A stretch of 64,000 bases of DNA from Mesorhizobium australicum (GTDB lineage Bacteria > Pseudomonadota > Alphaproteobacteria > Rhizobiales > Rhizobiaceae), in assembly GCF_900177325.1 (NCBI RefSeq), contig NZ_FXBL01000004.1, positions 4,464,001 to 4,528,000 of the forward strand, given 5' to 3'. The notes beneath the pieces are model-generated. The model had not been told where the DNA came from, ran no database searches, and worked only from the letters and a program-made list of their open reading frames with translations. Positions 23,435-32,567 of this stretch are shown here, piece after piece (within the stretch, counting starts at the first letter, position 1; each line of letters opens with the position of its first letter). The translations under genes and the position numbers were made by a program.

Positions 23435-24523
23435 TCAGGAATCGAGGCGGCCAAGCACGATCGAGTCCTCGGGGCCCCAGGCGAGGGACGCCGCGTCGCC
23501 GACCTTGACGGGCGCTGCGAAGAAGGCCGCGTCGCTGACGATCGCGGTGAAGTCCTGCACACCGGCGCCGCTGACGGTGAGCTTCACCGAGGCGCCGCGA
23601 TATTCGATGTTGTCCACGATGCCGGTGAAGCCGAGGCCCGGTGCGTCCGACGCGCCGATGCGCACCTTGTCGGTGCGCACCGCGATGTCGATGCTCTCGC
23701 CGACTTCGCGCACGCCGCCAGTCGCGGTGAACTCGCCGCCGCTTGGCACCGCGACTGTCACGCCGCTCTCGGTCGCCGCGGTCACCCGGCCGGAGATCAC
23801 GTTGTGGTCGCCCATGAAGCGCGCGACGAAGGCGGTGGCGGGACGCTCGAACACCTCGCGTGGATGGGCGGCCTGCTCGATGCGGCCGTCGTTCATCACC
23901 ACAATCAGATCAGCCAGCGCCATAGCCTCCTCCTGGCTGTGGGTGACGTGAACGAAGGTGATCCCTAGCGTCGTCTGCAGCCGCTTCAGCTCCGCGCGCA
24001 TCCGGATCTTCAGGAAGGGATCGAGCGCCGACAGCGGCTCGTCGAGGAGCAGCGCTTCCGGGTCAGTGATAAGCGCGCGGGCGAGCGCCACGCGCTGCTG
24101 CTGGCCGCCGGAGAGCTGCGCCGGGCGCCGCGTCGCATAGGGGTCCATCTGGACAAGCTTCAGCATCTCCAGCGCCTTGGCGCGGCGCTCGTCCTTGGCG
24201 ACGCCCTTCATCTTCAGGCTGAAGGCGACGTTGTCGGTGACGTCGATATGCGGAAACAGCGCATAGGACTGGAACATCATGGCCGTGCCGCGCCTGGCGG
24301 GTGGCAGGTCGGTGACGACCGTGTTGCCGAGGCGGATATCGCCGGACGAGATGCTCTCATGGCCGGCGATCATCCTCAGCGTCGTCGACTTGCCGCATCC
24401 TGAGGGGCCGAGAAGGCAGCAGTAGCTGCCGGCCGGAACCTTGAGGCTGATCGCGTGGACGGCGGTCGTGGCGCCGTAGACCTTGGACACGGATGCAATG
24501 TCGATCGCGGCGGCCTTGCTCAT
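23435..24523 (-). CDS. ABC transporter ATP-binding protein (PotA-type)
   Basis: This 362-residue ATPase has an N-terminal ABC domain with Walker A GPSGCGKST, signature LSGGQQQRVALARAL and Walker B LLLDEPLSALDP. A C-terminal TOBE regulatory domain follows (about 270-362). The ATG at 24523 has GGGAG 7 nt upstream; the ATG at 24529 is too close to that site. It energises the PotBC-type permease and is the first gene of the operon PotA-PotD-PotB-PotC-racemase-GNAT. The operon is divergent from the GntR regulator. Confidence 0.93.
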   Translation of the reverse strand: MSKAAAIDIASVSKVYGATTAVHAISLKVPAGSYCCLLGPSGCGKSTTLRMIAGHESISSGDIRLGNTVVTDLPPARRGTAMMFQSYALFPHIDVTDNVAFSLKMKGVAKDERRAKALEMLKLVQMDPYATRRPAQLSGGQQQRVALARALITDPEALLLDEPLSALDPFLKIRMRAELKRLQTTLGITFVHVTHSQEEAMALADLIVVMNDGRIEQAAHPREVFERPATAFVARFMGDHNVISGRVTAATESGVTVAVPSGGEFTATGGVREVGESIDIAVRTDKVRIGASDAPGLGFTGIVDNIEYRGASVKLTVSGAGVQDFTAIVSDAAFFAAPVKVGDAASLAWGPEDSIVLGRLDS

Positions 24524-24665
24524 GAGCATCTCCCGTTCGGGAAGTGCGATGCAGAAGACGTGCCAATTGGCTTCGCGGCGCTAAGCGGTTGATTCCATGT
24601 CGTTGATGCCCTGCCGGCCGTATCTCACGCCTGACGCAAACTTTTGCAGTGCACAAATCATAGGC

Positions 24666-24679
24666 GATTGTAAGCAATC
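24666..24679. promoter_or_regulatory. inverted repeat in the divergent transporter/GntR promoter region
   Basis: GATTG-TAAG-CAATC lies midway in the 250-bp AT-rich region between the PotA-type gene and the GntR gene. Nearby are TTTTG-N7-CAAA (from 24642) and ATGCAA-N2-ATTGTAT-like half sites. It is a candidate operator for the GntR protein encoded at 24774. Confidence 0.4.
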
Positions 24680-24773
24680 AGATGCAAATATTGTATGCGA
24701 TCTCATCATCAGATTGTTGCGGCGCACATCTTCCCTTGGACGCGGATTCCGCTAGAAGGGGACAGATATCTTG

Positions 24774-25508
24774 ATGACCTCCATGTCCCTCGTCGCAACC
24801 CAGGAACCCGACAGCCCACAAGTGGCCGAAGACCGCACGCAGGCGATCCGTGATCACCTGCGCGACGCGATCGTCGACCGGCGGCTGGCGCCCGGTACCA
24901 AATTGACCGAGGTCGAGGTCGGCTCGCTGTTCAAGGTCAGCCGCACGATGGCGCGCTCGGCGCTGCAGATGCTCTCGTTCGAGGGGCTGGTGCGGATCGA
25001 GCGCAACCGTGGTGCCTTCGTCGCCAATCCGGACCCGGAAGAGGCACGGCAGGTCTTCGCCGCCCGGCGGCTGGTCGAGCCCGGCATCGCGTCGGAGGCC
25101 TGCGCCCGGGCAACGCCGCGCGACCTTGCCCGGTTGCGCGCACACCTCACCGACGAGCGCCGGCATATGGATCTGCGCGGTCCGAACGCTCGGCGCGCCG
25201 AGATCAAGGCATCGGGCGAGTTCCACTTGCTTCTCGCCGCCGCGGCGGGCAACCAGATCATGCACCGCTTCATGGAGGAGCTGATCGCACGCTCCTCCCT
25301 GGTGATCGCGCTCTATGGGCGATCGGGCGCTTCGAGCTGCGGCCATGACGAGCATGGCGGAATCGTCGCTGCGCTGGAGCGCCGGGACGCCGCTTCAGTG
25401 CAGGCGCTCGTCCTGCGCCACATCGATCACATCGAGGCTGACCTGGACCTCCGCCAGGGCACCACGACGTCCCTCAAGGCAGCACTGTCAGCCCTGTCCC
25501 CGTCCTGA
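24774..25508 (+). CDS. GntR family transcriptional regulator, FadR/FCD subfamily
   Basis: This 244-residue regulator has an N-terminal winged helix (about 20-85; TKLTEVEVGSLFKVSRTMARSALQML) and a C-terminal FCD all-helical effector domain with metal-binding His/Asp residues (EFHLLL and later GHDEHGGIV). FCD regulators usually sense carboxylic acids. The ATG at 24774 is chosen; a TTG at 24771 and an ATG at 24786 are alternatives, with AAGGGG upstream. It is divergent from the PotABCD-type operon and most likely represses it. The downstream 144 nt to the next convergent gene hold nothing that I recognise. Confidence 0.9.
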   Translation: MTSMSLVATQEPDSPQVAEDRTQAIRDHLRDAIVDRRLAPGTKLTEVEVGSLFKVSRTMARSALQMLSFEGLVRIERNRGAFVANPDPEEARQVFAARRLVEPGIASEACARATPRDLARLRAHLTDERRHMDLRGPNARRAEIKASGEFHLLLAAAAGNQIMHRFMEELIARSSLVIALYGRSGASSCGHDEHGGIVAALERRDAASVQALVLRHIDHIEADLDLRQGTTTSLKAALSALSPS

Positions 25509-25652
25509 ACAGCACTTCAGGGTTCATCGGCAAGGAGGCTGTCGGCTTCTCACGACCTGTCTGTCGCCAAGGCGATCATCCGGCCGGACGGCCGCGTCGA
25601 AACGGTCTGATCCGCAGCGGTTGCGCTCGGCGCGATACTGAAGGCGGCCCCG

Positions 25653-26486
25653 TTAAGCTGTCGGCTTGCCTGCAACTCGTCTTCTGCCGAGAACGGGAAT
25701 GGCCGAGATCAGCTGCCTCGTATAGTCCGCGCTTGGATTCTCGAAGACTTCCTGAGCCTGGCCCTGCTCGACCACCTTGCCGCGATGCATGACCAGTAGC
25801 CGGTCGCTGATCAGCCTGACGAGATTGAGGTCGTGGCTGACGAAGATAAACGCCACCCCGAGTTCCGAGCGGAGCCTGAGGATGGTCTGGATGACATGTG
25901 CCTGAAGCGAGGCATCGAGCGCGGACGTGGGTTCGTCAAGGAGCACGAGCTTCGGCTTCAGGACGATCGCCCGCGCGATGTCCACGCGCGCACGCTGGCC
26001 TCCCGAAAGCTGATGCGGATAGCTGTGCAGCAGGCGCTCGGGCAGGCCCGCATGCGACGCGGCTTCGATGACCAGATCGCGCACGTCGCGTCTTTCCTCC
26101 GGTGTGCCGAGCCGCTGGACCGGATTGGCGATCGCGTCAAAGGCGCGGAAGCGTGGATTGAGGCTTGCCAGCGGGTCCTGGAAGACCATCTGGAGCAGCC
26201 GCCTTTTCGGCGATGTCCCGAACTTGGCACCACTCATTCCGGTGATGTCGGCTCCGTCGAAAATGACCCGCCCATCGTCCTGGTCTATCAGCCTGGCGAC
26301 GATGCGCGACAGCGTCGTCTTGCCGCTGCCGGATTCGCCGACAAGGCCGAGGATCTCAGAGGGACGCACGTCGAAGGAGACGTCATCGACCGCATACATC
26401 CGGTTGCCGCCCACCATGTAGTATTTCGTCGCGGCCAGAACGCGCAGGATCGGGTTTCCCGGCTGCTCGGAAGCTCCGCTCGTCAT
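25653..26486 (-). CDS. oligopeptide-type ABC transporter ATP-binding protein (DppF-like, second system)
   Basis: This 277-residue ABC ATPase has Walker A GESGSGKTT, signature LSGGQRARVDIARAI, Walker B LVLLDEPTSALD and switch His in VSHDLN. The C-terminal Cys-containing oligopeptide tail seen in the first system is missing, so it is a short form. The start at 26486 overlaps the preceding ATPase stop by four bases; the longer frame is a shadow of that gene. It is the last gene of the module 2 operon. Confidence 0.92.
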   Translation of the reverse strand: MTSGASEQPGNPILRVLAATKYYMVGGNRMYAVDDVSFDVRPSEILGLVGESGSGKTTLSRIVARLIDQDDGRVIFDGADITGMSGAKFGTSPKRRLLQMVFQDPLASLNPRFRAFDAIANPVQRLGTPEERRDVRDLVIEAASHAGLPERLLHSYPHQLSGGQRARVDIARAIVLKPKLVLLDEPTSALDASLQAHVIQTILRLRSELGVAFIFVSHDLNLVRLISDRLLVMHRGKVVEQGQAQEVFENPSADYTRQLISAIPVLGRRRVAGKPTA

Positions 26487-27343
26487 GTCTTCATGCCTTC
26501 CGGCTGGTCGGAATGGTTGCCCGTCATCGGCCTGAGCTCGTCGGCGCTCGTCTTGCCATAGGGCAAGGCGTCGAGCAGCGCCCGTGTGTAGGGGTGGGTG
26601 GGGGCGGTGAAGATCTGGACCGCATTGCCCTCCTCCAGGATGCGGCCGCCGTTCATCACGATGCCGCGGTCGCAATATTCGCTGGCGAGCGCCAGATCGT
26701 GCGTGATGAAGATCACCGCGACGCCGCGCTCCCGGCAGGCACTGATCAGCATGTCCATGACGAGCTGCTGCGTCGTCACGTCGAGCGCGGACGTGGGCTC
26801 GTCCGCGATGATGAGTTCCGGCTCGCAGGCCAGCGCCGCCGCGATGCCGATGCGCTGGCACATGCCCCCCGACAGTTCGGACGGGTAATTGCGCACGCGA
26901 TGCTCCGGCATCGGAATGCCGATCTGGGCCATGATACCGATGACCTTGCGCAGGGCATCCTGCCGGCTGATGCCGGTGCGATCATGCGCGCGCACGATGT
27001 CGACCAGCGTGTCGCCGACGCGGCGGATCGGGTTGAGACTGGCCTTGGCGTTCTGGAACACCATCGCCATCCGCCGGCCCCGTATGGTGCGCATCTCGGC
27101 TTCGGAAAGGTCCAGAAGGTTCACGCCGTCGAGCCTGATGCTGCCGGAGGAAATCCGCGCATTGGAGCCGAGCAGGCGCATGATCGTCATGCCCGTCACC
27201 GATTTGCCGGAGCCGGATTCCCCCACCAGCGCCAGGCACTCGCCGCGTTCGAGGCCGAAGGAAATGCCGCGCAATGCCGGCACGAGACCGCCGCTTCCTT
27301 CGAAGCCAAGGGCAAGGTTGTCGATTTCGAGCAGTCTCGCCAT
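26483..27343 (-). CDS. oligopeptide-type ABC transporter ATP-binding protein (DppD-like, second system)
   Basis: This 286-residue ABC ATPase has Walker A GESGSGKS, signature LSGGMCQRIGIAAAL, Walker B LIIADEPTSALD and switch His in ITHDLALA. Like its partner it lacks the Cys-rich C-terminal tail found in the first system. The start codon at 27343 overlaps the permease stop by one base and its own stop overlaps the next ATPase start by four. Confidence 0.92.
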   Translation of the reverse strand: MARLLEIDNLALGFEGSGGLVPALRGISFGLERGECLALVGESGSGKSVTGMTIMRLLGSNARISSGSIRLDGVNLLDLSEAEMRTIRGRRMAMVFQNAKASLNPIRRVGDTLVDIVRAHDRTGISRQDALRKVIGIMAQIGIPMPEHRVRNYPSELSGGMCQRIGIAAALACEPELIIADEPTSALDVTTQQLVMDMLISACRERGVAVIFITHDLALASEYCDRGIVMNGGRILEEGNAVQIFTAPTHPYTRALLDALPYGKTSADELRPMTGNHSDQPEGMKT

Positions 27344-28185
27344 CAGCTTCGCCGCCTCGGGTCCATGACGTCGCGGATGGCGTCTCCCAGCAGAGAGAAG
27401 CAGAACACCGACATCGCAAGCGCGAGCCCCGGGAAGACGACCACCCACCATTGGCCGGAAACCATCATCGAGGCGCCCTCCTGGATCATGATGCCCCATT
27501 CCGGCGTGGGCGGCGCGACGCCTAGGCCGATGAAGGCCAGCCCTGCCGTATTCAGGATCGCCCAGCCGAGGTTGAGCGAGATCTGCACGATCACAGGGGG
27601 CAGCGAGTTCGGCACCAGGAAGCCGAAGATCACCTGGGTCGTGCTGTTGCCGTTGATGATCGCAGCTTCCACATAGCCCGTTTCCCGCCTGGCGCTGATC
27701 TCGGCGCGCATCAGGCGGAAGTAGAACGGCAGGTTGATGATCGCCGTCGCCAGCACGATGCTCTCCACCGAATTGCCGAGCACGGCGACCAGCGCCATGG
27801 CGGCGACGAAGAGCGGAAACGCCATCATCACGTCGACGACCCGTCCGAGGATGCGGTCGAGCCAGCCCCCCACGTAGCCCGACAGAGCGCCGACCGCGGA
27901 GCCGACGACCGCCGAGAGGCTGACGGCGACGATCGCGATGGCGAAATCGAGCCGCGCGGCCACGATGACCCGGCTGAAGATGTCGCGGCCAAGGTGGTCG
28001 GTGCCGAACCAAAACGTCGCGGAAGGCGGCTGCAGGACCTCTCGGAGATTGGTCGAAAGCGGATCGTACGGCGCGATATAGGGACCGATGATCGCCACGA
28101 TCATCAGGACGACGATGAGGACGGCCGCCACCGCGCCGGCAAGGTTGCGCCGCAGGATGAAACGGATGTCGGCGATGGAAAGCAT
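27343..28185 (-). CDS. oligopeptide-type ABC transporter permease (DppC-like, second system)
   Basis: This 280-residue inner-membrane permease has an N-terminal helix at about 15-40 followed by APYDPLSTNL, as in DppC. Five more helices follow, then the coupling loop EAAIINGNSTTQVIFGFLVPN and the C-terminal LLGDAIRDVMDPRRRS signature. Three bases separate it from the DppB-like gene. Confidence 0.93.
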   Translation of the reverse strand: MLSIADIRFILRRNLAGAVAAVLIVVLMIVAIIGPYIAPYDPLSTNLREVLQPPSATFWFGTDHLGRDIFSRVIVAARLDFAIAIVAVSLSAVVGSAVGALSGYVGGWLDRILGRVVDVMMAFPLFVAAMALVAVLGNSVESIVLATAIINLPFYFRLMRAEISARRETGYVEAAIINGNSTTQVIFGFLVPNSLPPVIVQISLNLGWAILNTAGLAFIGLGVAPPTPEWGIMIQEGASMMVSGQWWVVVFPGLALAMSVFCFSLLGDAIRDVMDPRRRS

Positions 28186-28188
28186 CGG

Positions 28189-29217
28189 TCAGCCCCGCAG
28201 CTTGTAGCGCGGATCGATGATCGCCGAGACGATGTCGATCGTCAGCGTCATTACGACGAAGAGCGAGGCCACGATCAGGACGAAGGCCTGCACGGGGGCG
28301 TAGTCAAGCGCGATCAGCGAGTTGACGGCATAGGCACCGATGCCGGGCCAGGCGAACAGCTTTTCGATCATCACATTGGCGCCGAGCATCGTCGACAGCA
28401 CCATGCCGGTGGTGGCGAGCACGGGCAGCATGGCGTTCGGAAGCGCGTAGCTGAGAACGACACGCGTCCGCGAGATGCCGAACGCCTTGGCGGCGAGCAC
28501 ATAATCGCTTTCCAGCGAATCGATCATCGAGCCGCGCATCATCCGCAGCAACGGCGCCACGGCGAAGATTGCCATCGAAGCGGCCGGCATCAGCAGCTTG
28601 CCGAAGGCCATGCGGAACAACTCCCAGTCCCCGAGGAGCAGGGCGTCGACCGTGGCGAAGCCGGTGATCGGGTCGGGCGGAATGATCGAACTGGGCCACC
28701 GTCCGATCGGCTCCGCGGCGAAACCCCAGCGGAAATAGAAGAAATAGATGAGCAGGAGGCCGAAGAAGAACACCGGCATGGCGGCGGCGAAGGACGACAT
28801 GACGCGGCAAAGCTGGTCGAACCAGGTGTTCCGCCACAATGCGGCGGCGATGCCCAGCGGCAGGGACACCACGATGGAGATGACGAACGCCACCACGGCA
28901 AGCTCCAGCGTCGCAGGTAGCCGCACCGCGAAATCGGCGATCACGGAGCGCCCGGTCTGCATCGAATTGCCGAAATTGCCGGTCGCGATCTCGCGCAGAT
29001 AGATGGCGAACTGTTCGAACACGGAGCGGTCGAGGCCCATCTCGCGGCGGATCGCCTCGATCTCGGCTGGTCCCGCGGTCGGGCTCGTCGCATAGTGGAT
29101 AGCGGGATCGCCGGGCAGCGCGCGGATCAGGACGAACGTCACGATCAGTACGCCGAACAACACCGGCAGCGCCGTCCAAATCCGCGCCAGGATGGCATGG
29201 GCCAGGGAGCCGTTCAT
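28189..29217 (-). CDS. oligopeptide-type ABC transporter permease (DppB-like, second system)
   Basis: This 342-residue inner-membrane permease opens with a helix and the FVLIRALPGDPAIHYA signature. It has six predicted helices, the coupling loop AKAFGISRTRVVLSYALPNAML, and ends IVSAIIDPRYKLRG. It is 100 nt behind the binding-protein gene, with a GC-rich hairpin between them. Confidence 0.93.
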   Translation of the reverse strand: MNGSLAHAILARIWTALPVLFGVLIVTFVLIRALPGDPAIHYATSPTAGPAEIEAIRREMGLDRSVFEQFAIYLREIATGNFGNSMQTGRSVIADFAVRLPATLELAVVAFVISIVVSLPLGIAAALWRNTWFDQLCRVMSSFAAAMPVFFFGLLLIYFFYFRWGFAAEPIGRWPSSIIPPDPITGFATVDALLLGDWELFRMAFGKLLMPAASMAIFAVAPLLRMMRGSMIDSLESDYVLAAKAFGISRTRVVLSYALPNAMLPVLATTGMVLSTMLGANVMIEKLFAWPGIGAYAVNSLIALDYAPVQAFVLIVASLFVVMTLTIDIVSAIIDPRYKLRG

Positions 29218-29259
29218 AGTCGATGTGGCCTTCTCGTGCTTTCAGACACCGTCCCGCGA

Positions 29260-29290
29260 CCCGCCCGCGAGCACCAAGTTCGCGGGCGGG
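29260..29290 (-). terminator. hairpin between the binding-protein and permease genes of module 2
   Basis: CCCGCCCGCGA (29260-29270) and TCGCGGGCGGG (29280-29290) are perfect complements around a 9-nt loop, 27 nt after the binding-protein stop codon on the minus strand. No T tract follows. It is a likely attenuator or RNA-stabilising element. Confidence 0.58.
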
Positions 29291-29317
29291 AAATGGCGGA
29301 AGGGCACAAGGTGACTA

Positions 29318-30937
29318 TCAGGCTTTCGTCAGATGGCGAAGCTCGAGCGAACGGTGGAACATGTAAGTATATCCGCCGATCGCCTCGCTCATCACCGTAT
29401 CCTGGAATGCCGACCACAGCGGGATGACCGGAACTTCCGTCCGCGCCAGTTCGATCATCCGCATCACGAGTTCGTCGTATTTCTTCGGATCGGTCTCCCA
29501 CCGCGCCTTGGCGACGATGTCGATCATCTCCGGATTGGCGTAGCTGCCGAAGTTCCAGCGGGTCTCGCCCTGGTAGAAGATGCGGAAGAAGTAGTCGGGA
29601 CTGCGCAGCCAGGCGCCGGCATTGGCGATGAACAGCGGCAGCTTCTTCTCGGTCAGCAGCGTGCCCATCTGACCGGCCGGAATCTTGTCGATGCGCACTT
29701 TCACGCCGATCTTGCCGAGGGCTTCCTGCATCAGGGTCGCCACAGGCTCGGCCACGGTCGTGTCGTCCGCGTCGATGGAGAACGTGGATTCGAACCCGTC
29801 CGGGAAGCCGGCCTCGGCCAGCAGGCTCTTTGCCTTGTCGAGATCCTGCGTGTAGGGCAGCGGCGAAGGCCATTGGGTCGACGTCACCTCGGCCGGGCCT
29901 CCGAACATCGGCGTGCCCCGCTTGTAGAGAACCACGTCCAGCATGTCCTGATAGGGCACGCTCCACGCCACCGCCTGACGCACCTTCATATTGTTGAAAG
30001 GCGCGATGTTGTTGTTCATGGCGATGTAGGTGACGGTCGCGGGATTAGAGATGCCGAGAACCTTGACCTTGCCCGCGCTGAGCAGATCGGCAATGTCGCG
30101 GCCCGGAAGGTCGCGCACGAGGTCAGCTTCGCCGCGCTCCGCAGCGATGCGCCGGCTCGCCGCCTGCGGGACGATCTGGTACAGGATGCGCGCGGTCGGG
30201 GTGGTGTCGCCGTTCTTCCAGTCGGCGAACGGCTCGAGCACGAACTGCTGGCCGGCTTGGTAGTTGCCGAGCTTGTAGGGGCCGCCGCCGGCGACGTTGG
30301 TCTTCAGCCACTCCGTCGCCCACGGGTCCTCCGCGGTCGCATGCTCCTTGGCGACCTTCGCATTGAAGATCGCCGGGAACAGCAGCGCCAGATTGGGCAG
30401 TGTGAAGCGATCGGCGCGCTCGACGTGCACTTCGATCGTGCTGTCATCGACGACGACGAACTGTGCCGGGTCGGTCATCGAGCCCGTGCCCATCTGGTTC
30501 TTGGCGGTGGTCACGTTGACGGCGCGGTCGAGCGACCATTTCACGTCATCCGCCGTTACCGGGCTGCCGTCGTGGAACGTCGCTCCCGCGCGCAGCTTGA
30601 AGCGGATCACCTTGCCGTCTTCGACGATTTCGTAGCTTTCGGCCGCCTGCGGCACGATGTTGTCGTAGTCGTAGATGAAGGCGCCTTCCTGGCCAGGCCC
30701 GGTGAGCGGCGCCTGACCGAAAGTGACGAGGCGGTCGTAGACGTTCCAGGTGATGTTGACGGACGGAATGTTGTAGCCGGTGCCTGCCGGATCGAGCGTG
30801 TTAGGCGACCCTTCGGCGATCACGCGGATAACGCCGGCCTGCCCCTGTGCCCTGAGCAGGCGCGGATGGAATGTAAGCCCGACGGCCGCGGCGCCGCCGA
30901 ATGCAAGTCCACTTCTCAGAAAATCGCGCCTATGCAT
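29318..30937 (-). CDS. ABC transporter substrate-binding protein, family 5 (second system)
   Basis: This 539-residue periplasmic binding protein opens with the twin-arginine signal MHRRDFLRSG, a hydrophobic Ala/Gly stretch and cleavage near 30. SBP_bac_5 features follow: GSPNTLDPAGTGYN, VEDGKVIRFKLRAGATFHDG and WSLDRAVNVTT. The ATG at 30937 is chosen because the signal begins there; the longer frame from 31096 overlaps the hyuB gene. It lies 43 nt after hyuB and before the permease genes, in one operon with both. Confidence 0.92.
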   Translation of the reverse strand: MHRRDFLRSGLAFGGAAAVGLTFHPRLLRAQGQAGVIRVIAEGSPNTLDPAGTGYNIPSVNITWNVYDRLVTFGQAPLTGPGQEGAFIYDYDNIVPQAAESYEIVEDGKVIRFKLRAGATFHDGSPVTADDVKWSLDRAVNVTTAKNQMGTGSMTDPAQFVVVDDSTIEVHVERADRFTLPNLALLFPAIFNAKVAKEHATAEDPWATEWLKTNVAGGGPYKLGNYQAGQQFVLEPFADWKNGDTTPTARILYQIVPQAASRRIAAERGEADLVRDLPGRDIADLLSAGKVKVLGISNPATVTYIAMNNNIAPFNNMKVRQAVAWSVPYQDMLDVVLYKRGTPMFGGPAEVTSTQWPSPLPYTQDLDKAKSLLAEAGFPDGFESTFSIDADDTTVAEPVATLMQEALGKIGVKVRIDKIPAGQMGTLLTEKKLPLFIANAGAWLRSPDYFFRIFYQGETRWNFGSYANPEMIDIVAKARWETDPKKYDELVMRMIELARTEVPVIPLWSAFQDTVMSEAIGGYTYMFHRSLELRHLTKA

Positions 30938-30980
30938 GATATTCGCCTTCCCATTGCGGTTACGTTTATCGTGGTTTCTC

Positions 30981-32567
30981 TCATCGACCCTCTCCGGAAG
31001 GGTGGCCATGCCCACCCCCTCCGGAAGATTCGACGACAACCAGATCGCCCCTCGCGATCTGAATGTTCTGCTTGCCGCGCAACTGAATCTTCTCACCGTG
31101 TTCGCGGTGCAGCGTCGCGCGGAATGTCGCCCCAGGTTCGCCGCCGTCGATACCGTATGGCGGCACGACTGCGCGTTCGAACATGGTGGTCAATGCCGTT
31201 TCGTCACCGCGCATGCGATAGCCGCGCGCGATGCCCTCGCCGCCCTTGTGCCGGCCATTGCCGCCCGATCCGGCGCGCAGGCGCTGAAACTCGACGGTGA
31301 TCGGATACTCACTTTCGATCACCTCGGCCGGCGTGTTCATCACATTGGCCAGATGGACGCGTGTCGAGGCCATTCCGTCACGGTCGAAGCGGGCACCCTC
31401 GCCGCCCGGATGCACCTCGTAGAAAGTCGACCAGCCGGCGTCGGTCCGCGTTCCGAAGATCAGCAGCCCAGCCGTCGTCGGCCCGCCGCCGCTCAGTTCC
31501 CGGGCAGCGATCGGCTCGAAGGCGCGGAAGATCGCGTCGGCCAGGCGCTGGCAGGTCTCGTGATTGCCTCCAACGACCGGGCGATCATAGGCCGCGTCAA
31601 CGATCGAGCCTGGACGCGTCACCACCGTAAGCGGGCGGTAGCAGCCGCCCGAGGGCTGGATATCGGGACCGTAGAGAGCCTTCATCACGTAGAAGACGGC
31701 CGCGCCCGCGATGAACTTGGTCGTGTTGATCGGGCCTGGCACGGCGTCGGCGGACTCGCTGAAGTCGAACGTGGCCGTGTCGTCCTGGATCGTCACGGTG
31801 ACCCGGATCGGAACCGGCGCGCCGCCATGGCCGTCGTCGTCCATCCAGTCCTCGCCGCTATAGACGCCGTTCGGAATGGCCCTGATCGCTTCCGCCATCT
31901 GGCGTTCGGCGCGCGCGTGAATGGCCTGCATCGCCTCCTTCATCCAGGCGACGCCGTGCTTTGCCGCGAGTTCGTCCAGTCGCCGTCCGGCAACGGTGGT
32001 CGCCGCGACCTGGGCGAGGATGTCGCCCTTGCGCTCTTCCGGACCGCGCACATTGGCCAGGATCAGGTCGAGCTTTTCGGCATCGAACCGTTCCGCGACG
32101 ACCAGACGGGTCGGCGGCAGCCGCAACCCTTCCTGCCAGGCGTCGCGCGCCGCCGCGAAGTAGCTGCCTGGCATCGCGCCGCCGACATCCGCCCAATGGG
32201 CAAGCGACACCGCGAAGGCATAGATCTCTCCGTCCCTGAAGATCGGGCGGATCAGTTTCACATCCGGCAGATGGTTGCCACCGATCTCGGGCAGGTTGAC
32301 GATCCAGACATCTCCCGGCTCCAGTCGGTCCGCCGGCACACGCCTGAGGAACTCGCGCACGGTGAAGGAGAGCACGCCGAGATGGACCGGCACGTCTGCG
32401 CCCTGAGCGACGAGAAAGCCCTCCGCGTCCGTCAGGGCGGAGGAATGATCGCCGGCCTCGCGCAGCAACGGCGACCGCGCCGCGCGCATGACCACCATCG
32501 ACATCTCCTCGGCAATCGCCGTGAGCGCGTTGCGGATGACTTCGAGGGAAACGGGTTCGATGCTCAC
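30981..32567 (-). CDS. hyuB: hydantoinase B/oxoprolinase family protein (second copy)
   Basis: This 528-residue HyuB-type subunit opens IEPVSLEVIRNALTAIAEEM and has RSPLLREAGDHSSALTDAEG, GDVWIVNLPEIGGNHLPDV and the C-terminal GGGGHGHPSGEGR glycine segment. With HyuA it forms an ATP-dependent cyclic-amide hydrolase. It overlaps the hyuA stop by four bases (ATGA). It is quite different from the copy at 9671: the N-terminal region and the DP/LP motif differ, so a different substrate or enantiomer is likely. Confidence 0.91.
   Translation of the reverse strand: MSIEPVSLEVIRNALTAIAEEMSMVVMRAARSPLLREAGDHSSALTDAEGFLVAQGADVPVHLGVLSFTVREFLRRVPADRLEPGDVWIVNLPEIGGNHLPDVKLIRPIFRDGEIYAFAVSLAHWADVGGAMPGSYFAAARDAWQEGLRLPPTRLVVAERFDAEKLDLILANVRGPEERKGDILAQVAATTVAGRRLDELAAKHGVAWMKEAMQAIHARAERQMAEAIRAIPNGVYSGEDWMDDDGHGGAPVPIRVTVTIQDDTATFDFSESADAVPGPINTTKFIAGAAVFYVMKALYGPDIQPSGGCYRPLTVVTRPGSIVDAAYDRPVVGGNHETCQRLADAIFRAFEPIAARELSGGGPTTAGLLIFGTRTDAGWSTFYEVHPGGEGARFDRDGMASTRVHLANVMNTPAEVIESEYPITVEFQRLRAGSGGNGRHKGGEGIARGYRMRGDETALTTMFERAVVPPYGIDGGEPGATFRATLHREHGEKIQLRGKQNIQIARGDLVVVESSGGGGHGHPSGEGR

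Noticed and set aside
22113..24523. Assignment of the importer as a dedicated spermidine/putrescine system (potABCD)
   Set aside because: The family match is at class level only; the racemase linkage and lack of a clear acidic clamp argue against naming it, so no gene symbols are given.
29333..31300. 655-codon open frame on the plus strand opposite the second binding-protein gene
   Set aside because: It is a mirror frame of a high-GC gene. The protein is Arg/Ala/His-rich without any domain, and the minus-strand product is a clear family 5 binding protein.
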